Below are positions 10,880 through 21,364 of a stretch of 64,000 nucleotides of DNA, one piece after another. This DNA comes from Maratus speciosus. Lineage: Eukaryota; Arthropoda; Arachnida; Araneae; Salticidae. The translations under genes and the position numbers were made by a program. The notes under the pieces are model-generated. The model had not been told where the DNA came from. It did no database searches and worked only from the letters and a program-made list of their open reading frames with translations. The stretch's first letter is position 1. Every line of letters begins with the position of its first letter. The DNA lies in assembly GCA_963932465.1 (NCBI GenBank), contig OZ010800.1, positions 96,615,307 through 96,679,306 on the forward strand, read 5' to 3'.

Positions 10880-13486
10880 ATGAAGCAGTTTGAGTCAGAA
10901 ATTAAATACAATGATAAGCGATATACAGTTCGATTTCCGTGGAAGATTGAAAGGGAACGTTTAAATGACAATCGGAAAATTGCAGAATATAGATTTTTTA
11001 AACTCAAACAAAGATTGATTAAAAACCCTGAATTATTTTTTGAGTATAAGGAGGTGTTAGCAGATTATTTGAAACAAGGTATTATTGAGTTAGTTACAGA
11101 GCCTGAAGAAAAACAAAATGTAACTTTTTATTTACCTCATCGAGAAATAATTAGAACTGATAGGACAACGAGCAGATTACGCATAGTTTTCGATGCCTCT
11201 GCTCATGACACAGGCTCACTGTCTTTGAATAATTGCCTGAATGTAGGTCCAAATTTGTATCCTGAAATATTTGATGTTTTGTTACGATTTAGATTTAATC
11301 CCATAGCTTTTACAACTGATATGAAACAAGCATTTCTGCAAATAATTATAGATGAAAACGATCGTGATGTAACAAGATTTTTATTTTCACAAAATTTGTT
11401 TGATAATTCTAAACCCTTTGAAATTTATAGATTCACCAGAGTGTTATTTGGAATTAGTAGCAGCCCCTTTTTATTGGCTGCAACAATTAAACACCACTTG
11501 AAAAAATACACCGAACAATATCCAAACACAGTAAAATTTTTAAATGAAAATACCTACGTTGATGACGTTATAGGAAGTCATGAAAATATTGATCAAGCCC
11601 TATCCACGAGTTTACAATGTATTGTTATATTTGAAAATGCAAGTATGCATTTACACAAATGGCATACGAACTCTTTACCACTTAGTGAACTATGGAAAGA
11701 AAATGGCATAACTTCAGAAGTTAATTCTGAAGCTTTTGGAGAACAAATTCTCCCTTATAAAGTTTTAGGAATCGCTTGGAATAATTCCAAAGATTTACTT
11801 TATTTTGATGTTCGAGGTTTAGTTGATTTCGTTTTAAAAAGAATAGACACCAAACGATTTATTCTACAAGATTTAGGTAGGATTTTTGATCCACTTGGAT
11901 TCCTAGGACCATTTACATTAAGACTAAAATGTATAATTCAACAAATTTGGAATTTGGGTCTAGATTGGGATGACACCTTACCCGAAGATTTACGTATACT
12001 TTGGAGTAGCTGGTGTAACGAACTTCCTCATTTGAAAAACTTTTCAGTACCCAGATACTATTTTTCTGACATCACCAATTGGCATGATTATGACCTACAA
12101 TTACATATTTTTGCCGATTCGAGCATGAAGGCTTATGGTACGGTTGCTTATTTACGTGTAGCAACAACCACCGAAAATGTTCGAACAGTTTTTGTTGCTT
12201 CGAAAAACAGGGTTGCTCCACTGAAAGCGCTTACCTTGCCAAGGCTTGAATTGATGGCCGCATTGTTGTCGGCCAAGCTAAGTAGTAACATTTTGAAAGC
12301 TTTAAAATCAAATGTACCGACTTATTACTGGACAGATTCAAAAATATCCTATTTTTGGATAAAAGGATCCCCTAAAAAGTTTAAACCCTTTGTCAGAAAC
12401 AGAATTGAAGAGATCCATAAATTGACCTCACCTGATAACTGGTATCATTGTCCTGGTACTGCCAATCCAGCTGATATAGTTTCTCGAGGATCAAAAATCT
12501 CTAGGATAATCAATGATACAACTTGGTTACAGGGACCAGAATGGCTAAGTTTACCTCCTGAGTGTTGGCCAATATCAGAAAACAAAGAAATCGCTTACTC
12601 AGATGAATTAGAATACAAAGAAAATCCTAACGATGTTTTTCAGAGCGAGTGCTTAGTCAAAAAACTCGAAAATCCCATAAACATTTCAAAATATAGTAAT
12701 TTAGAGAAACTTTTGAGAATTACCGTTTGGGTAAAGAAATTCATTATGAAGCTGAAAAAATCAACTGAAGTGCAAGACGTAGTAACAACCGAAGAATTAC
12801 TCGAAGCTGAAATTTTTTTGATACAATCTGAAGAAAAACAATTTTATAAGGAAGAAATAGAATCTGTAAAAAATAGTAAATCAGTGGATAAGACGTCATC
12901 CTTATCAAATTTCATGCCCTTTATTGACAAAAACGGGTTGATGAAGTTGGGCGGAAGGCTCGAATTTTCTAACCTGTCCGCAGAAGAGAAAAACCCAATA
13001 ATTCTCCCCAAACATTCTTGGTTAACTACTCTAATAGTTCGTCAAGAGCACGAGAAAATTATGCATGGAGGGACAGCCAGTACTTTGGCAAAAATTAGAT
13101 CTCGTTTTTGGATACCTACAGGTCGTCAGTTGGTCAAGAGTGTTATCAAGAATTCTATAATATGTAAAAAATATTTCTCCAAACCAGCAGACCAGATCAC
13201 CGCACCATTACCAAAAGACAGAGCTAGTGAAGCACCGCCATTCGCAATCTGCGGTTTAGACTTCGCCGGTCCGATCTATATCAGAAATTTTAAAGAAACG
13301 CAAAAGTCTTACATTGTCCTGTTTACTTGCGGTGTGACTAGAGCCATTCACCTGGAACTCGCGTCTGATATGACAACAAATTCCTTTTTGATGGCATTCA
13401 GAAGATTCACAGCTAGACGAGGAAATCCCAAAATTATTTATTCTGACAACGCAAAAACCTTCAAAAAGGCCAAAGGTGAACTCTAA
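10880..13486 (+). CDS. pol: BEL/Pao Pol: reverse transcriptase, RNase H, integrase (N-terminal part)
   Basis: The frame is open from 10778; the ATG at 10880 is just the first Met. RT: motif A FTTDMKQAF and catalytic YVDD at residues 226-229. RNase H (A17-associated): FADSS, PRLELMAALL, YWTDSK and NPADIVSRG carry the acidic residues. Integrase: zinc-binding His pair in EHEKIMHGG; the Cys pair is reduced to S759..C762 (NSIIC), so one zinc ligand seems lost. Catalytic core: GLDFAGP (D794) and SDNAKTF (D856). Translation stops at TAA 13484-13486, before the catalytic Glu. The same frame stays open after the stop, so this is a single nonsense change. In an intact element these proteins copy the RNA and insert the cDNA in the nucleus. 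Confidence 0.93.
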   Translation: MKQFESEIKYNDKRYTVRFPWKIERERLNDNRKIAEYRFFKLKQRLIKNPELFFEYKEVLADYLKQGIIELVTEPEEKQNVTFYLPHREIIRTDRTTSRLRIVFDASAHDTGSLSLNNCLNVGPNLYPEIFDVLLRFRFNPIAFTTDMKQAFLQIIIDENDRDVTRFLFSQNLFDNSKPFEIYRFTRVLFGISSSPFLLAATIKHHLKKYTEQYPNTVKFLNENTYVDDVIGSHENIDQALSTSLQCIVIFENASMHLHKWHTNSLPLSELWKENGITSEVNSEAFGEQILPYKVLGIAWNNSKDLLYFDVRGLVDFVLKRIDTKRFILQDLGRIFDPLGFLGPFTLRLKCIIQQIWNLGLDWDDTLPEDLRILWSSWCNELPHLKNFSVPRYYFSDITNWHDYDLQLHIFADSSMKAYGTVAYLRVATTTENVRTVFVASKNRVAPLKALTLPRLELMAALLSAKLSSNILKALKSNVPTYYWTDSKISYFWIKGSPKKFKPFVRNRIEEIHKLTSPDNWYHCPGTANPADIVSRGSKISRIINDTTWLQGPEWLSLPPECWPISENKEIAYSDELEYKENPNDVFQSECLVKKLENPINISKYSNLEKLLRITVWVKKFIMKLKKSTEVQDVVTTEELLEAEIFLIQSEEKQFYKEEIESVKNSKSVDKTSSLSNFMPFIDKNGLMKLGGRLEFSNLSAEEKNPIILPKHSWLTTLIVRQEHEKIMHGGTASTLAKIRSRFWIPTGRQLVKSVIKNSIICKKYFSKPADQITAPLPKDRASEAPPFAICGLDFAGPIYIRNFKETQKSYIVLFTCGVTRAIHLELASDMTTNSFLMAFRRFTARRGNPKIIYSDNAKTFKKAKGEL

Positions 13487-14110
13487 AATTTATACAACAT
13501 ACTGACAGACAAAGTATTTTTAAATTTTATTACAAAAGAGAGAATTATATGGAAGAATATAATAGAAAGAGCTGCATGGTGGGGAGGTTTCTATGAGCGA
13601 CTAGTAAAGTCAGTCAAAGACTGTTTGAGAAAAGTAATTGGTAGAGCACTCTTAAGTTATGATGAATTAGCGACTCTGTTGACAGAAGTGGAAGCAGTTT
13701 TGAATACGCGACCACTGACGTATGTATATAGCGACAGCGATGAACCAGAACCTCTTACTCCAATGCACTTTTTAAATTTTGGAAAAGAACTTTCATTTCC
13801 TATCAATTTTTTTGAAATAATTGAAGATTGTTCAAAGAGATCAATACTCCTGAAAAGAAAAAAATATCAATCTTTACTATTGAAACAATTGTGGACCAAA
13901 TGGAAAAAACAATATTTGATGGATTTAAAAACAGCCCATTCATTGAAAAATCCTAATACCCATACGCCACTGAAAGTGGGCGATATTGTTTTAATTCAAG
14001 ATGACGCAAAAAATAAGTTTCTTTGGAAACTTGGTAAGATTCAGACTGCCATTCCTGGAAGAGATGGCAATATTCGTTCGTACGAAATAAAAACAGCGAG
14101 TGGGATTTAA
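13487..14110 (+). pseudogene. BEL/Pao integrase C-terminal part, downstream of nonsense codon
   Basis: In-frame continuation of pol after the stop. AAWWGGFYERLVKSVK (from 13571) contains the third catalytic residue (Glu at 13595-13597), 50 codons after D856. LNTRPLTYV, TPMHFLNF, LWTKWKKQYL and LKVGDIVLIQDD are the integrase C-terminal/DUF5641 region of BEL/Pao. It ends at TAA 14108-14110. The expected family tail is visible in another frame over the next ~40 bp, up to a stop at 14146-14148, so a one-base change near 14104-14107 truncates it. The internal ATG-like start near 13625 is not a real start. Confidence 0.88.
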
Positions 14111-14148
14111 AAAGATCCATACAGCACTTGTATCCCTTTGAAATATAA

Positions 14149-14332
14149 AATGACTAACAAATGACTTTTTCAGACTTTTTATAAACATTCATAAACTTTT
14201 ATAGACTTTTATTTAGTTTGTTTTTTCTGCATTTAGGACTCTAAATATTTTTTTTCTCTTTTTTGATTTTTAGTCTTATTTATATATAGAATCTTTGAAT
14301 TTTGGTAGTATAAGTAAGTATATGATTTAACT

Positions 14333-14366
<34 letters not shown>

Positions 14367-14619
14367 TGTGTGTTATTTAACTGTCATTATTTTAACTTTG
14401 TTTGAATTTAAAGTGTTTTATTTAGAATTTATTGATATTTTGAATTTGACTAATTAAGTGATTAATTAGATATTGTTTCAATTCTTATATTTAGTATTTT
14501 GTATTCAAATTTTAAAAATTGTATTAGATTACTGAACCACTGATACGAAAAATTGAATTTTTATGATTTTATGATGGAATTTTGATTTGTGAACTCTTTA
14601 AGAGTTCAGGTGGGGAGTG
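14149..14619 (+). other. BEL/Pao 3' untranslated region with A29 run and polypurine tract
   Basis: No coding is seen. An A29 run occupies 14335-14363. A purine-rich stretch, AGGTGGGGAG, ends two bases before the 3' LTR and is the expected plus-strand primer. An imperfect palindrome GAACTCTTTAAGAGTTC at 14591-14607 sits immediately upstream of it. Confidence 0.7.
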
Positions 14620-14952
14620 TGAAGAGAAACTTTTTCTCTGCTCCCATGACAACGAAGGACGCGCGATGCGCGCGCATCCTACTTTAGAATGCGATTTCGT
14701 TTTGTTGTGGCTGGAACGAGACGAAGCGATTTTTTTGATTTTAAAAGCATGATCGCTGTAATTTTTTACAGTTTGTTGATGAGGTTAAGCCTCCCTTATT
14801 TCGAAGAACCAGATCAAGTGTTTGATTATTTTTATTGTATATATGTATAGAACCATGCATCTGTAAATATTCATCAAAATAATTAAAGAAAAGAATCCAG
14901 AAAGAACCTCCTTCATTGAGTTTATGCTCGACTGTCTTTGAAATTTTCTTCA
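14620..14952 (+). repeat. 3' LTR of BEL/Pao retrotransposon (333 bp)
   Basis: Begins TGAAGAGAAAC, ends TTTTCTTCA, and is followed by GGGG and then satellite sequence (TAGTGGCACTGACATAAAAT). It differs from the 5' LTR at five positions by eye. The satellite phase resumes without loss. Confidence 0.93.
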
Positions 14953-14956
14953 GGGG

Positions 14957-15960
14957 TAGTGGCACTGACATAAAATGTAGCCTGTGTTGGAGCAAGGGTT
15001 GTCACCATCATTTTGACGCCATTATTTTCTATACTGGTTTGGTACTTCTTGAGATTGCGTAAAAATCGCCCTTTAGAAAGTTTTTAGAACGTTTTTTGCG
15101 CATTTTCACCCCTTTTTAATTTCGAATTTTTTAAGAAATGTTCTTAGAGATAATTTATATCTAATAAGTAACTACCATGCCAAATTCCATGCATGCGGGC
15201 CCTTCAGTAACACAAAAATCGCAATTTCGGACGTTTTTTAGCTCTTGAGCCCCCTTTAGAGGTAGTGGCACCGACATAAAATGTAGTCTATGTTGGAGAA
15301 AGGGTTGTCACCATCATTTTGACACCATTATTTTTGAAATCGGTTTGGTGCTTCTCTTGATTGCGTAAAAATCGCCATTTAGAACGTTTTTTAGAACGCT
15401 TTTTGCTCCTTTTCACCCCTTTTAAATTTCGAATTTTTTAAGAAATGTTCTTGGAAATCATTTATACGTAATAAGTAACTACCATGCCGAATTCCATGTA
15501 TCTGGGGACTTCAGTAACACAAAAATCGCAATTTCGAACTTTTTTTTTTTTTATGTTCCTGCACCTCCTTTAGGGGTAGTGGCACCAACATAAAATGTTG
15601 ACTGTTTTGGGGCAAGGGTTGTCACCATCCTTTTGACACCATTATTTTTTATATCGGTTTGGTACTTCTTGAGATTGCGTAAAAATCGCCATTTAGAACG
15701 TTTTTAGAACGCTTTATGCGCATTTTCACCCCTTTTTAATTTCGATTTTTTAAAGAAATGTCCTTAGAGAACATTACTATCTAATAAGTAAGTACCATTC
15801 CAAATTTCATGTGTCTAGGCCCTTCAGTAACACAAACATCGCATTTTTAGAACGTTTTTTCTCCTGCACCTCCTTTTGGTCAGTGGCACGGACATAAGAT
15901 ATAGCCTATGTTCTAAGTTGGACTAACACCATCATTTTGATACCATTACTTTTGTGAACT
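14957..15960 (+). repeat. ~305-bp satellite array, right part
   Basis: Continuation of the array cut by the retrotransposon. CAGTAACACAAA phase markers fall near 15206, 15513 and 15825. Units here are more alike than those left of 7.4 kb. The array loses register at about 15955. Confidence 0.85.
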
Positions 15961-16079
15961 CACGCCAAGAACTGTTAGGCACACTTCAGGCTTATCTTTT
16001 TCTCTGACATATCTGTTGTATCCAATATTCCCAAACGAAATACTGTGTTAATTTTCTACTTCTCTTCAAATATTTATTC

Positions 16080-16950
16080 CCCAATTGATCTCTTTTATGA
16101 GGCTTTCCCTTAAAAATCGTCCTGAGTCCCTTGCTTCTTCGTTTTGCTTAAACACCTCACATCTTTCGAATTCTTTTCAGTTCACACTCCCTGCAAATGC
16201 GTTTTACATTTCAGAATGTTGCTGTAATATTCCGTCGTTCAAAACGTCCGCTGCTTCAAGTCGTTCAAAAGAATTTGTTCCCTCATTCTATCTACGGATA
16301 ACCTTAAATATCCATAATAATTTTTAAACGATGACTTACGCCCGAGAAATCTAAATTTAATTACGTGAATTATTATTCACATTGTTAACAAGGCGTAAAA
16401 CCAACAGAGTGAAAAAGTATCCAGGGAAGGGTTCGAACCGGGGTCTTTGGTTCAGCGCATCGACGCTCTTGCCTCTGAGCCACTTGGAACGACATATCTA
16501 GCCTCGCACTCTTCACACTAAAATGTTGGTAAGGCTGTAACCGCAGCATAAGATGGAATAATATCATGAACCACAACCCTACAGCAGACATGAGTTATTA
16601 AACATATTCATGTCCAACAACGTCTCTCGAATTCTCTTCCATTGTAACTCCCTGCAAACACATTTCCGTTTCAATATGTTCCTGTAATGTTTCGTCGTTC
16701 TAAACTTCCGCTGCTTCATCTCATTCAAAAGAATTTATTTCCCATTCTGTATGTGGAAAATCTTAAACATTCATGTTCAACAACAATCTCGAATTCTATT
16801 CTATTCTCACTTCTTGCGAATGCATTTCCGTTTCAGTATCTTCATGTAATGCCTCGTCGTTTGAAACTTCCCCCATGTTCACGTCCTCTGAAATAATTTG
16901 TTTTCCGTTCTGTTTCCAGATAATTTCTTTCACGTATGCCTCATTTCCTA
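16080..16950 (+). repeat. ~165-bp tandem repeat, three units, interrupted
   Basis: Units at about 16158-16325, 16617-16780 and 16785-16945 share TCGAATTC, TCGTCGTTC or TCGTCGTTT, CCGCTGCTTCA and AAAAGAATTTRTT. The first and second are separated by the SINE-like insert at 16329-16590. Frames at 16085, 16687 and 16773 are by-products of the repeat. Confidence 0.7.
16329..16590 (-). mobile_element. tRNA-derived SINE-like insert with A and B boxes
   Basis: On the minus strand, TGGCTCAGAGG (16472-16482) fits the pol III A box TRGYNNARNNG, and GGTTCGAACCC (ending 16429) fits the B box, about 40 bp apart. The D arm GCTC...GAGC pairs, but the T stem and acceptor do not, so this is not a functional tRNA. 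The insert lies between tandem units whose junctions read TTTAAACGAT and ATTAAACATA, a possible imperfect target duplication. An A/T-rich tail lies at the low-coordinate side, as expected for a minus-strand SINE. Confidence 0.55.
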
Positions 16951-18384
16951 AACCATCTGATTTTTTAGTCGACTCACTTAAACACTTTTGCTTTTAAGAA
17001 ATAATCGACTGCAGGAATCGTCAAAGGAGAACAATTCAAGCTTTTTACTGTAGCTACTACCACATTCCTTTCTGCGCGTTTTTTATTCCCTCCTAACATC
17101 ATAATAGTATTTTTAATTTGTCAGGTTTTTGTTTTCTTCCTACGGCCTGAACCCGAAAATCCTTACCTACCCTTTTTACCTACTCCAAGGACCAGTTTCA
17201 GAGTCGAAAACTCAAATCTATTCTCCCGATTAAATGTTCCAAGTGATTCCAAGTGTTGCATAATATTCTACTACTGGCAACTTATTTGCCCGCCCTTTTT
17301 CCGAATTTTTTATCTCTCACTGTAACCCATACTACTCTTATTTTTCGTATATTTTTTTTATTCGGACAGTTGAAACTCAAATGGAAACGTTCGCTGGCAA
17401 AACAACGAATTTTCTTTTTTCTGTCAAAGGTTTATTTTCTATGGAAATAGTCTCTGTTTTGACAGACTTTATCTGACAATATTGCGCCATCTGAATTTCT
17501 TTTCTGCCCTTTTTACGCACTTTCAAAACCATTTTAGTTATCACATTTTCCCAGACTAGCTGCTGATTTGAATTCCTCCTAATTATCTAAAAACGTTTCT
17601 TTAATCTCTCTTGGAACCCGTTTTTTTATATATCAATGAGCATAAGTTTTTTAAACGATTCGGAATCATCAACCTCCAATGATTCTAATCCGTTATTTAA
17701 ACAACTTCCAAACTTTTATAATATGTCCGACCTAAGGCCTCGTACTTTCTATCGTACATTTCAAATTTTAACTTTAAGGCTCCTGTGCTAAGTATAAATA
17801 TTTTTTAAGAACAGTTTTTTGAATGGTTGATAATAGTCGTTCTTTCCCAGCGGCTCTTTAATTATTAGCTACGTGATATACATCGTTAATAACGGAATTA
17901 AACTTGAAACAATATCGATAGGTTCAACGTTAACGTTCTATGACGGTCATAAAACACAACTTGATAATCATTAACTTCGGATCGAATTTAAGACTAAGTC
18001 CTGCAAATTAATTTTAGTTCAATTACTACTTCTCATTGGCGCCATTCTTGGTAATTTGGTGACTTTAGTGACCACTCTGCTAAGCAAACACTTATCTAGA
18101 AATTTGTCGAAAATGAAGGTCTAAGACATACCAGAAATATATAGAAATTACTGGAAAGCCATATGATGTTCACAACTGACTTTAATATGAAGAACAATTA
18201 TGTAAATAGCATAGCTCTGGCGAGAGGAGAGAACTCATTGACAATCGATTTTTGTTTGAGATCAAAGTGTGCTGCTGATATCTGTGCTATGCTGATTCTA
18301 TCATGTTCTTTTCTTTACATTTGTTGCTTTATTGCCTGAACGTCATGTTTCTGAAATACTTGTCAAATAAATCCCATTCATTCA
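16951..18384. other. Non-coding stretch, nothing recognised
   Basis: No terminal repeats, conserved protein motifs or RNA structures were recognised. The short frame at 17253-17450 has no identifiable domain. Confidence 0.5.
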
Positions 18385-18850
18385 CTGAAATTCAGCCTTA
18401 TTATTACAGCTCATCATTTCTTAGCTACATAGGAATTTTATCAATAGAATTATACTGTTACTCTTTTTAGGAATTATACTTTTTAATTTCTTTATCATTT
18501 TACTTATGTAATATTGAAAACACTTTTGAGGATTTATTAATATCGAATTATCTAACATAATCCATGGATCTTATTATAATCATATTTCGATATTAAATAT
18601 GTTTCGTAATGCGTTATCGTATATGCTGATATCCCGATCTTAGTAAATTTTCTCTAATTCATTAAATGCATTCCCATCATTAATGATCGCTGTTATGATA
18701 ATCATTGTTCTGTATATTTATTACAAAGGATAATCTCTGAATAGTTGTAGTTTATTGTGGCGGTTTAGCGTTAATTTAAATTAAAGGTTTCTGTTTGGAT
18801 GTAGTGGTTTAATAATTGTGCTTTTCAATTTGAGAATGAAATCTAATGTA
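18385..18850 (+). repeat. ~450-bp tandem repeat, unit 1 (uninterrupted)
   Basis: This unit aligns with a second unit broken into 21712-21861, 22352-22462, 25008-25097 and 25515-25580, and with a third at about 25580-25890. Shared landmarks are TTCTTTATCATTTTAC/TTCTTTTATCATTTTAC, CCATGGATCTTATTAT/TCTATGGATCTTTATTAT, GATCGCTGTTATGA/GATAACTGTTATGA, and TTAAAGGTTTCTG/CTAAAGGTTTCTG. The unit serves as the reference for every insertion site in this region. Confidence 0.8.
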
Positions 18851-19049
18851 CAGGGTATGCACAAAGTCTCTTTTCAACTTCAAAAATTCATAAAAACTTT
18901 TTTTGATGAGATATGAAAATGCAATTTGTTATAGATACTCAGGCTACTAATAAAGTTTTTACTAACCTTTATTTTGTGTATTTTAGATAACATTTTGAAG
19001 AATCTTGACTATTTTTCTTAGTAGAGAAATCAATAACTGCAGGTGTGTA

Positions 19050-19451
19050 CACTCTCAGAAAAAAACTGTAAATTTATGAACGTTTGCTCTTCAATTTTCA
19101 CGGGCAACAGCCTTATTTGATGGAAAACGGTCTGATCCACTAAAAAAATGCATTTTCTCCGCTAGGTTGTAACCCTTCATTTTACTCGTGTTTTGAAAAA
19201 TAATGTCACTTAACTGCGACCGTAACATATTTTTTAACCCACCAAAAAAGCGATTTTGTGATGATTATCTAACGTGCTACGTGATACGGAACAGTAAGCA
19301 CAGTTTTATTGTGCCTTGAATTACATTATATATTGCCCCGTAAAATTACGGGCTGCACAAAATGATGGGCATGGATTTTTTTTACGGGGTATGACTGGAA
19401 TCTCTGCTGCCGGTCTCTGCCAGTAATTTTACAGGGATATTTCTAACAGTG
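19050..19451. mobile_element. MITE, 402 bp, CACTGTTAGAAA-type ends, TA target
   Basis: The left end CACTCTCAGAAAAAAACTGTAAA and the right end (reverse complement CACTGTTAGAAATATCCCTG) are imperfect inverted repeats, with TA on each side (19048-19049, 19452-19453). It has no coding capacity. The ends resemble those of the 203-bp MITE at 59696-59898 (CACTGTTAAAAA), suggesting related transposases mobilised both. Confidence 0.75.
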
Positions 19452-19453
19452 TA

Positions 19454-19596
19454 CCTAGACCTTTTAACTGAATTTGTGGCACCACAGTTGAATAATCTTC
19501 AACCAAACGTCTTTCGCAGCAAGATACTGCACCGTCATATTGGGGTCGCGATGCTCGTAATTTCCTTGATGAAACATTTCCAGGTCAGTGGATTGG
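19454..19596 (+). pseudogene. Mariner-type transposase fragment, 5' piece
   Basis: The translation around 19470-19600 carries APQLNNLQPNVF and HRHIGVAMLVISLMKHFQ, and WIG can be read at the end in a shifted frame. It resembles the H-W-x-L..V-R-x-F-L-D-x-x-F-P-x-x-W-I-G region of DDE transposases of the mariner group, which lies between the second and third catalytic residues. The reading is frameshifted and cut at 19597 by the long-inverted-repeat element. The remainder follows at 21365. Assignment rests on family motifs plus the matching second half. Confidence 0.6.
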
Positions 19597-19601
19597 ACGA
19601 G

Positions 19602-21359
19602 TATGATGTTGAATTACATATTTTTCTTAAGTTACTCCTTTTGGTCTAAATTTCAATTAAAACTAGTCTTTCATTACTTATTCATTTTATCCTAACTTTT
19701 ATTTCAGTTCCCATTATATTTTCGCTCCAAAAGAAAAGAAAGAAAAGAAATTTAACATATGCCTTTATCACTAAAATGGCTCTCACATAAATAGAATTCA
19801 TTTGGATGATTATTCACACTGTCTAGATAAAAAAAAGAATAAAGATTGACTTTGCTTTCGGTCAGTAGAAGTAACTCTTTGCTCTCTGCTTAATTTTTGA
19901 GTTTAACTTCCTTGTTAAATCATAAACATTCCCAGTACATGCGGTCTGGTTTTGTCTTTCACGCTAGGTTCTCAAAACTTTGCTTCTAGCGTAGGAATTG
20001 GCGTTCAAATTCCTTTTGGCTTGTTTTTTAGGACTGCTATGCTGGTGGCCCTGCCACGTAATTCAAAATTCTCCTAATTGTCCAAAACGTAACAGATAAT
20101 TTTTACTCATATGATATTATTAATTTTTCATGTGCTCTTTTTGCCAATTGTTTGATGCCAATGTGTATATTAATGACATTCGCCACTGGGATATAACTCC
20201 ATAATTGTTAAAATAATGAGTTCCATCGGGAAAAGTCCGGTAGCATAAATTCACAGGAAACACGGGCACTTCAAACAGCAGTCAGGCAAATGGGAAGTTA
20301 TTTAACAATCCTCGATTCGCATAAATAATCAATAGGCATTTCAAAAATACTGGTAGAAAAGACGTTTAGAAATTCAAATCCATAATAGGCAAACTAATAA
20401 ACATAAGGTAGGCTAATAAAAACAGACAGGAAGGCTAATAAACAGGCAGGCACCATCCCATAAAGTTCAAGAAAAAGTTTGCGAATGCCCTGTACAGGCA
20501 CCAATATTTATAATATAGTTCAGTACTTTGAAATATTTGTAGATCGTAAATGATTACCAGGTTCAGTTTGTTTGCATTCGCTGGAGTTTTATAAAATAAC
20601 TGTAGGCAGTGATAATTATAGAAATAAATGCCTTTAAGTTGCCTTTTTTAAGAATCTGTTTATTTAGAGTAAATATATAAACTTAAAGCATTTCATATAG
20701 AAATGTATAGGGATGGTGCCTGACAGAACTTCTAAAGACGTTTTTCTACATGGTTGAGCTCATGAAGCGAGAGAGAGCAATTGCCAACTATTCTGTAATA
20801 TACACATTGGCATCAAACAATTGGCGAAAAGAGCACATGAAAAATTAATGATATCATATCAGTAAAAATTATCTGTTACGCTTTGGACAATTAGGAGAAT
20901 TTTGAATTACGTGGCAGGGCCACAAGCATAGCAGTCCTAAAAAATAAGCCAAAAAGAATTTGAACGCCAATTCGTACGTTTGAAGCAAAGTTTTGAGAAC
21001 CTAGCGTGAAAGACAAAACCAGACCGCATGTACTGGGAATGTTTATGATTTAACAAGGAAGTTAAACTAAAAAATTAAGCAGAGAGCAAAGAGTTATTTC
21101 TACTGACCGAAAGTAAAGCCAATCTTTATTCCTTTTTTTTTATCTAGTCAGCGTGAATAATCATCCAAATGAATTCTATTTATGTGAGAGCCATTTTAGT
21201 GATAAAGGCATATGTTAAATTTCTTTTCTTTTGGAGCGAAAATATTATGGGAACTGAAATAAAAGTTAGGATAAAATGAATAAGTAATGAAAGACTAGTT
21301 TTAATTGAAATTTAGATCAAAAGGAGTAATTTAAGAAAAATATGTGATTCAACATCACA
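19602..21359. mobile_element. Long-inverted-repeat element, 1.76 kb, 5-bp target duplication
   Basis: Two arms of about 565 bp (19602-20170 and 20796-21359) are inverted copies with only scattered differences. The outer ends read TATGATGTTGAATTACATAT and, reverse-complemented, TGTGATGTTGAATCACATAT. ACGAG flanks both sides (19597-19601, 21360-21364). The insert splits a transposase gene, so both boundaries are independently fixed. The 625-bp centre has no gene but contains a smaller inverted pair, CAGGCACCATCCC (20448) and GGGATGGTGCCTG (20710). The superfamily is not identified; a 5-bp duplication with these ends does not fit Tc1/mariner, hAT or piggyBac. Confidence 0.8.
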
Positions 21360-21364
21360 ACGAG

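Larger units (their letters stand above)
8354..14952 (+). mobile_element. BEL/Pao LTR retrotransposon, near full length (6.6 kb)
   Basis: Order: 5' LTR (8354-8686), duplicated leader with tRNA-Gly primer sites (8687-8851), gag-protease (8902-10797), RT-RNase H-integrase (10778-13486), integrase tail (13487-14110), A29 run (14335-14363), purine-rich tract (14606-14619), 3' LTR (14620-14952). The order protease, RT, RNase H, integrase and the domain sequences are those of BEL/Pao. It sits inside the ~305-bp satellite with a GGGG target duplication. Three breaks (a frame change at 10782-10789, a stop at 13484-13486, a frame change near 14104-14107) mean this copy should not make a complete polyprotein. 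Confidence 0.93.

Noticed and set aside
10778..10880. Programmed ribosomal frameshift between gag and pol in the T8 run
   Set aside because: The required shift is +1, no classical +1 stimulatory signal is visible, and BEL/Pao elements normally use one continuous frame. A one-base change in the homopolymer is simpler.
16385..16591. Functional tRNA gene on the minus strand
   Set aside because: A and B boxes and a D arm are present, but the T stem and acceptor stem do not pair.
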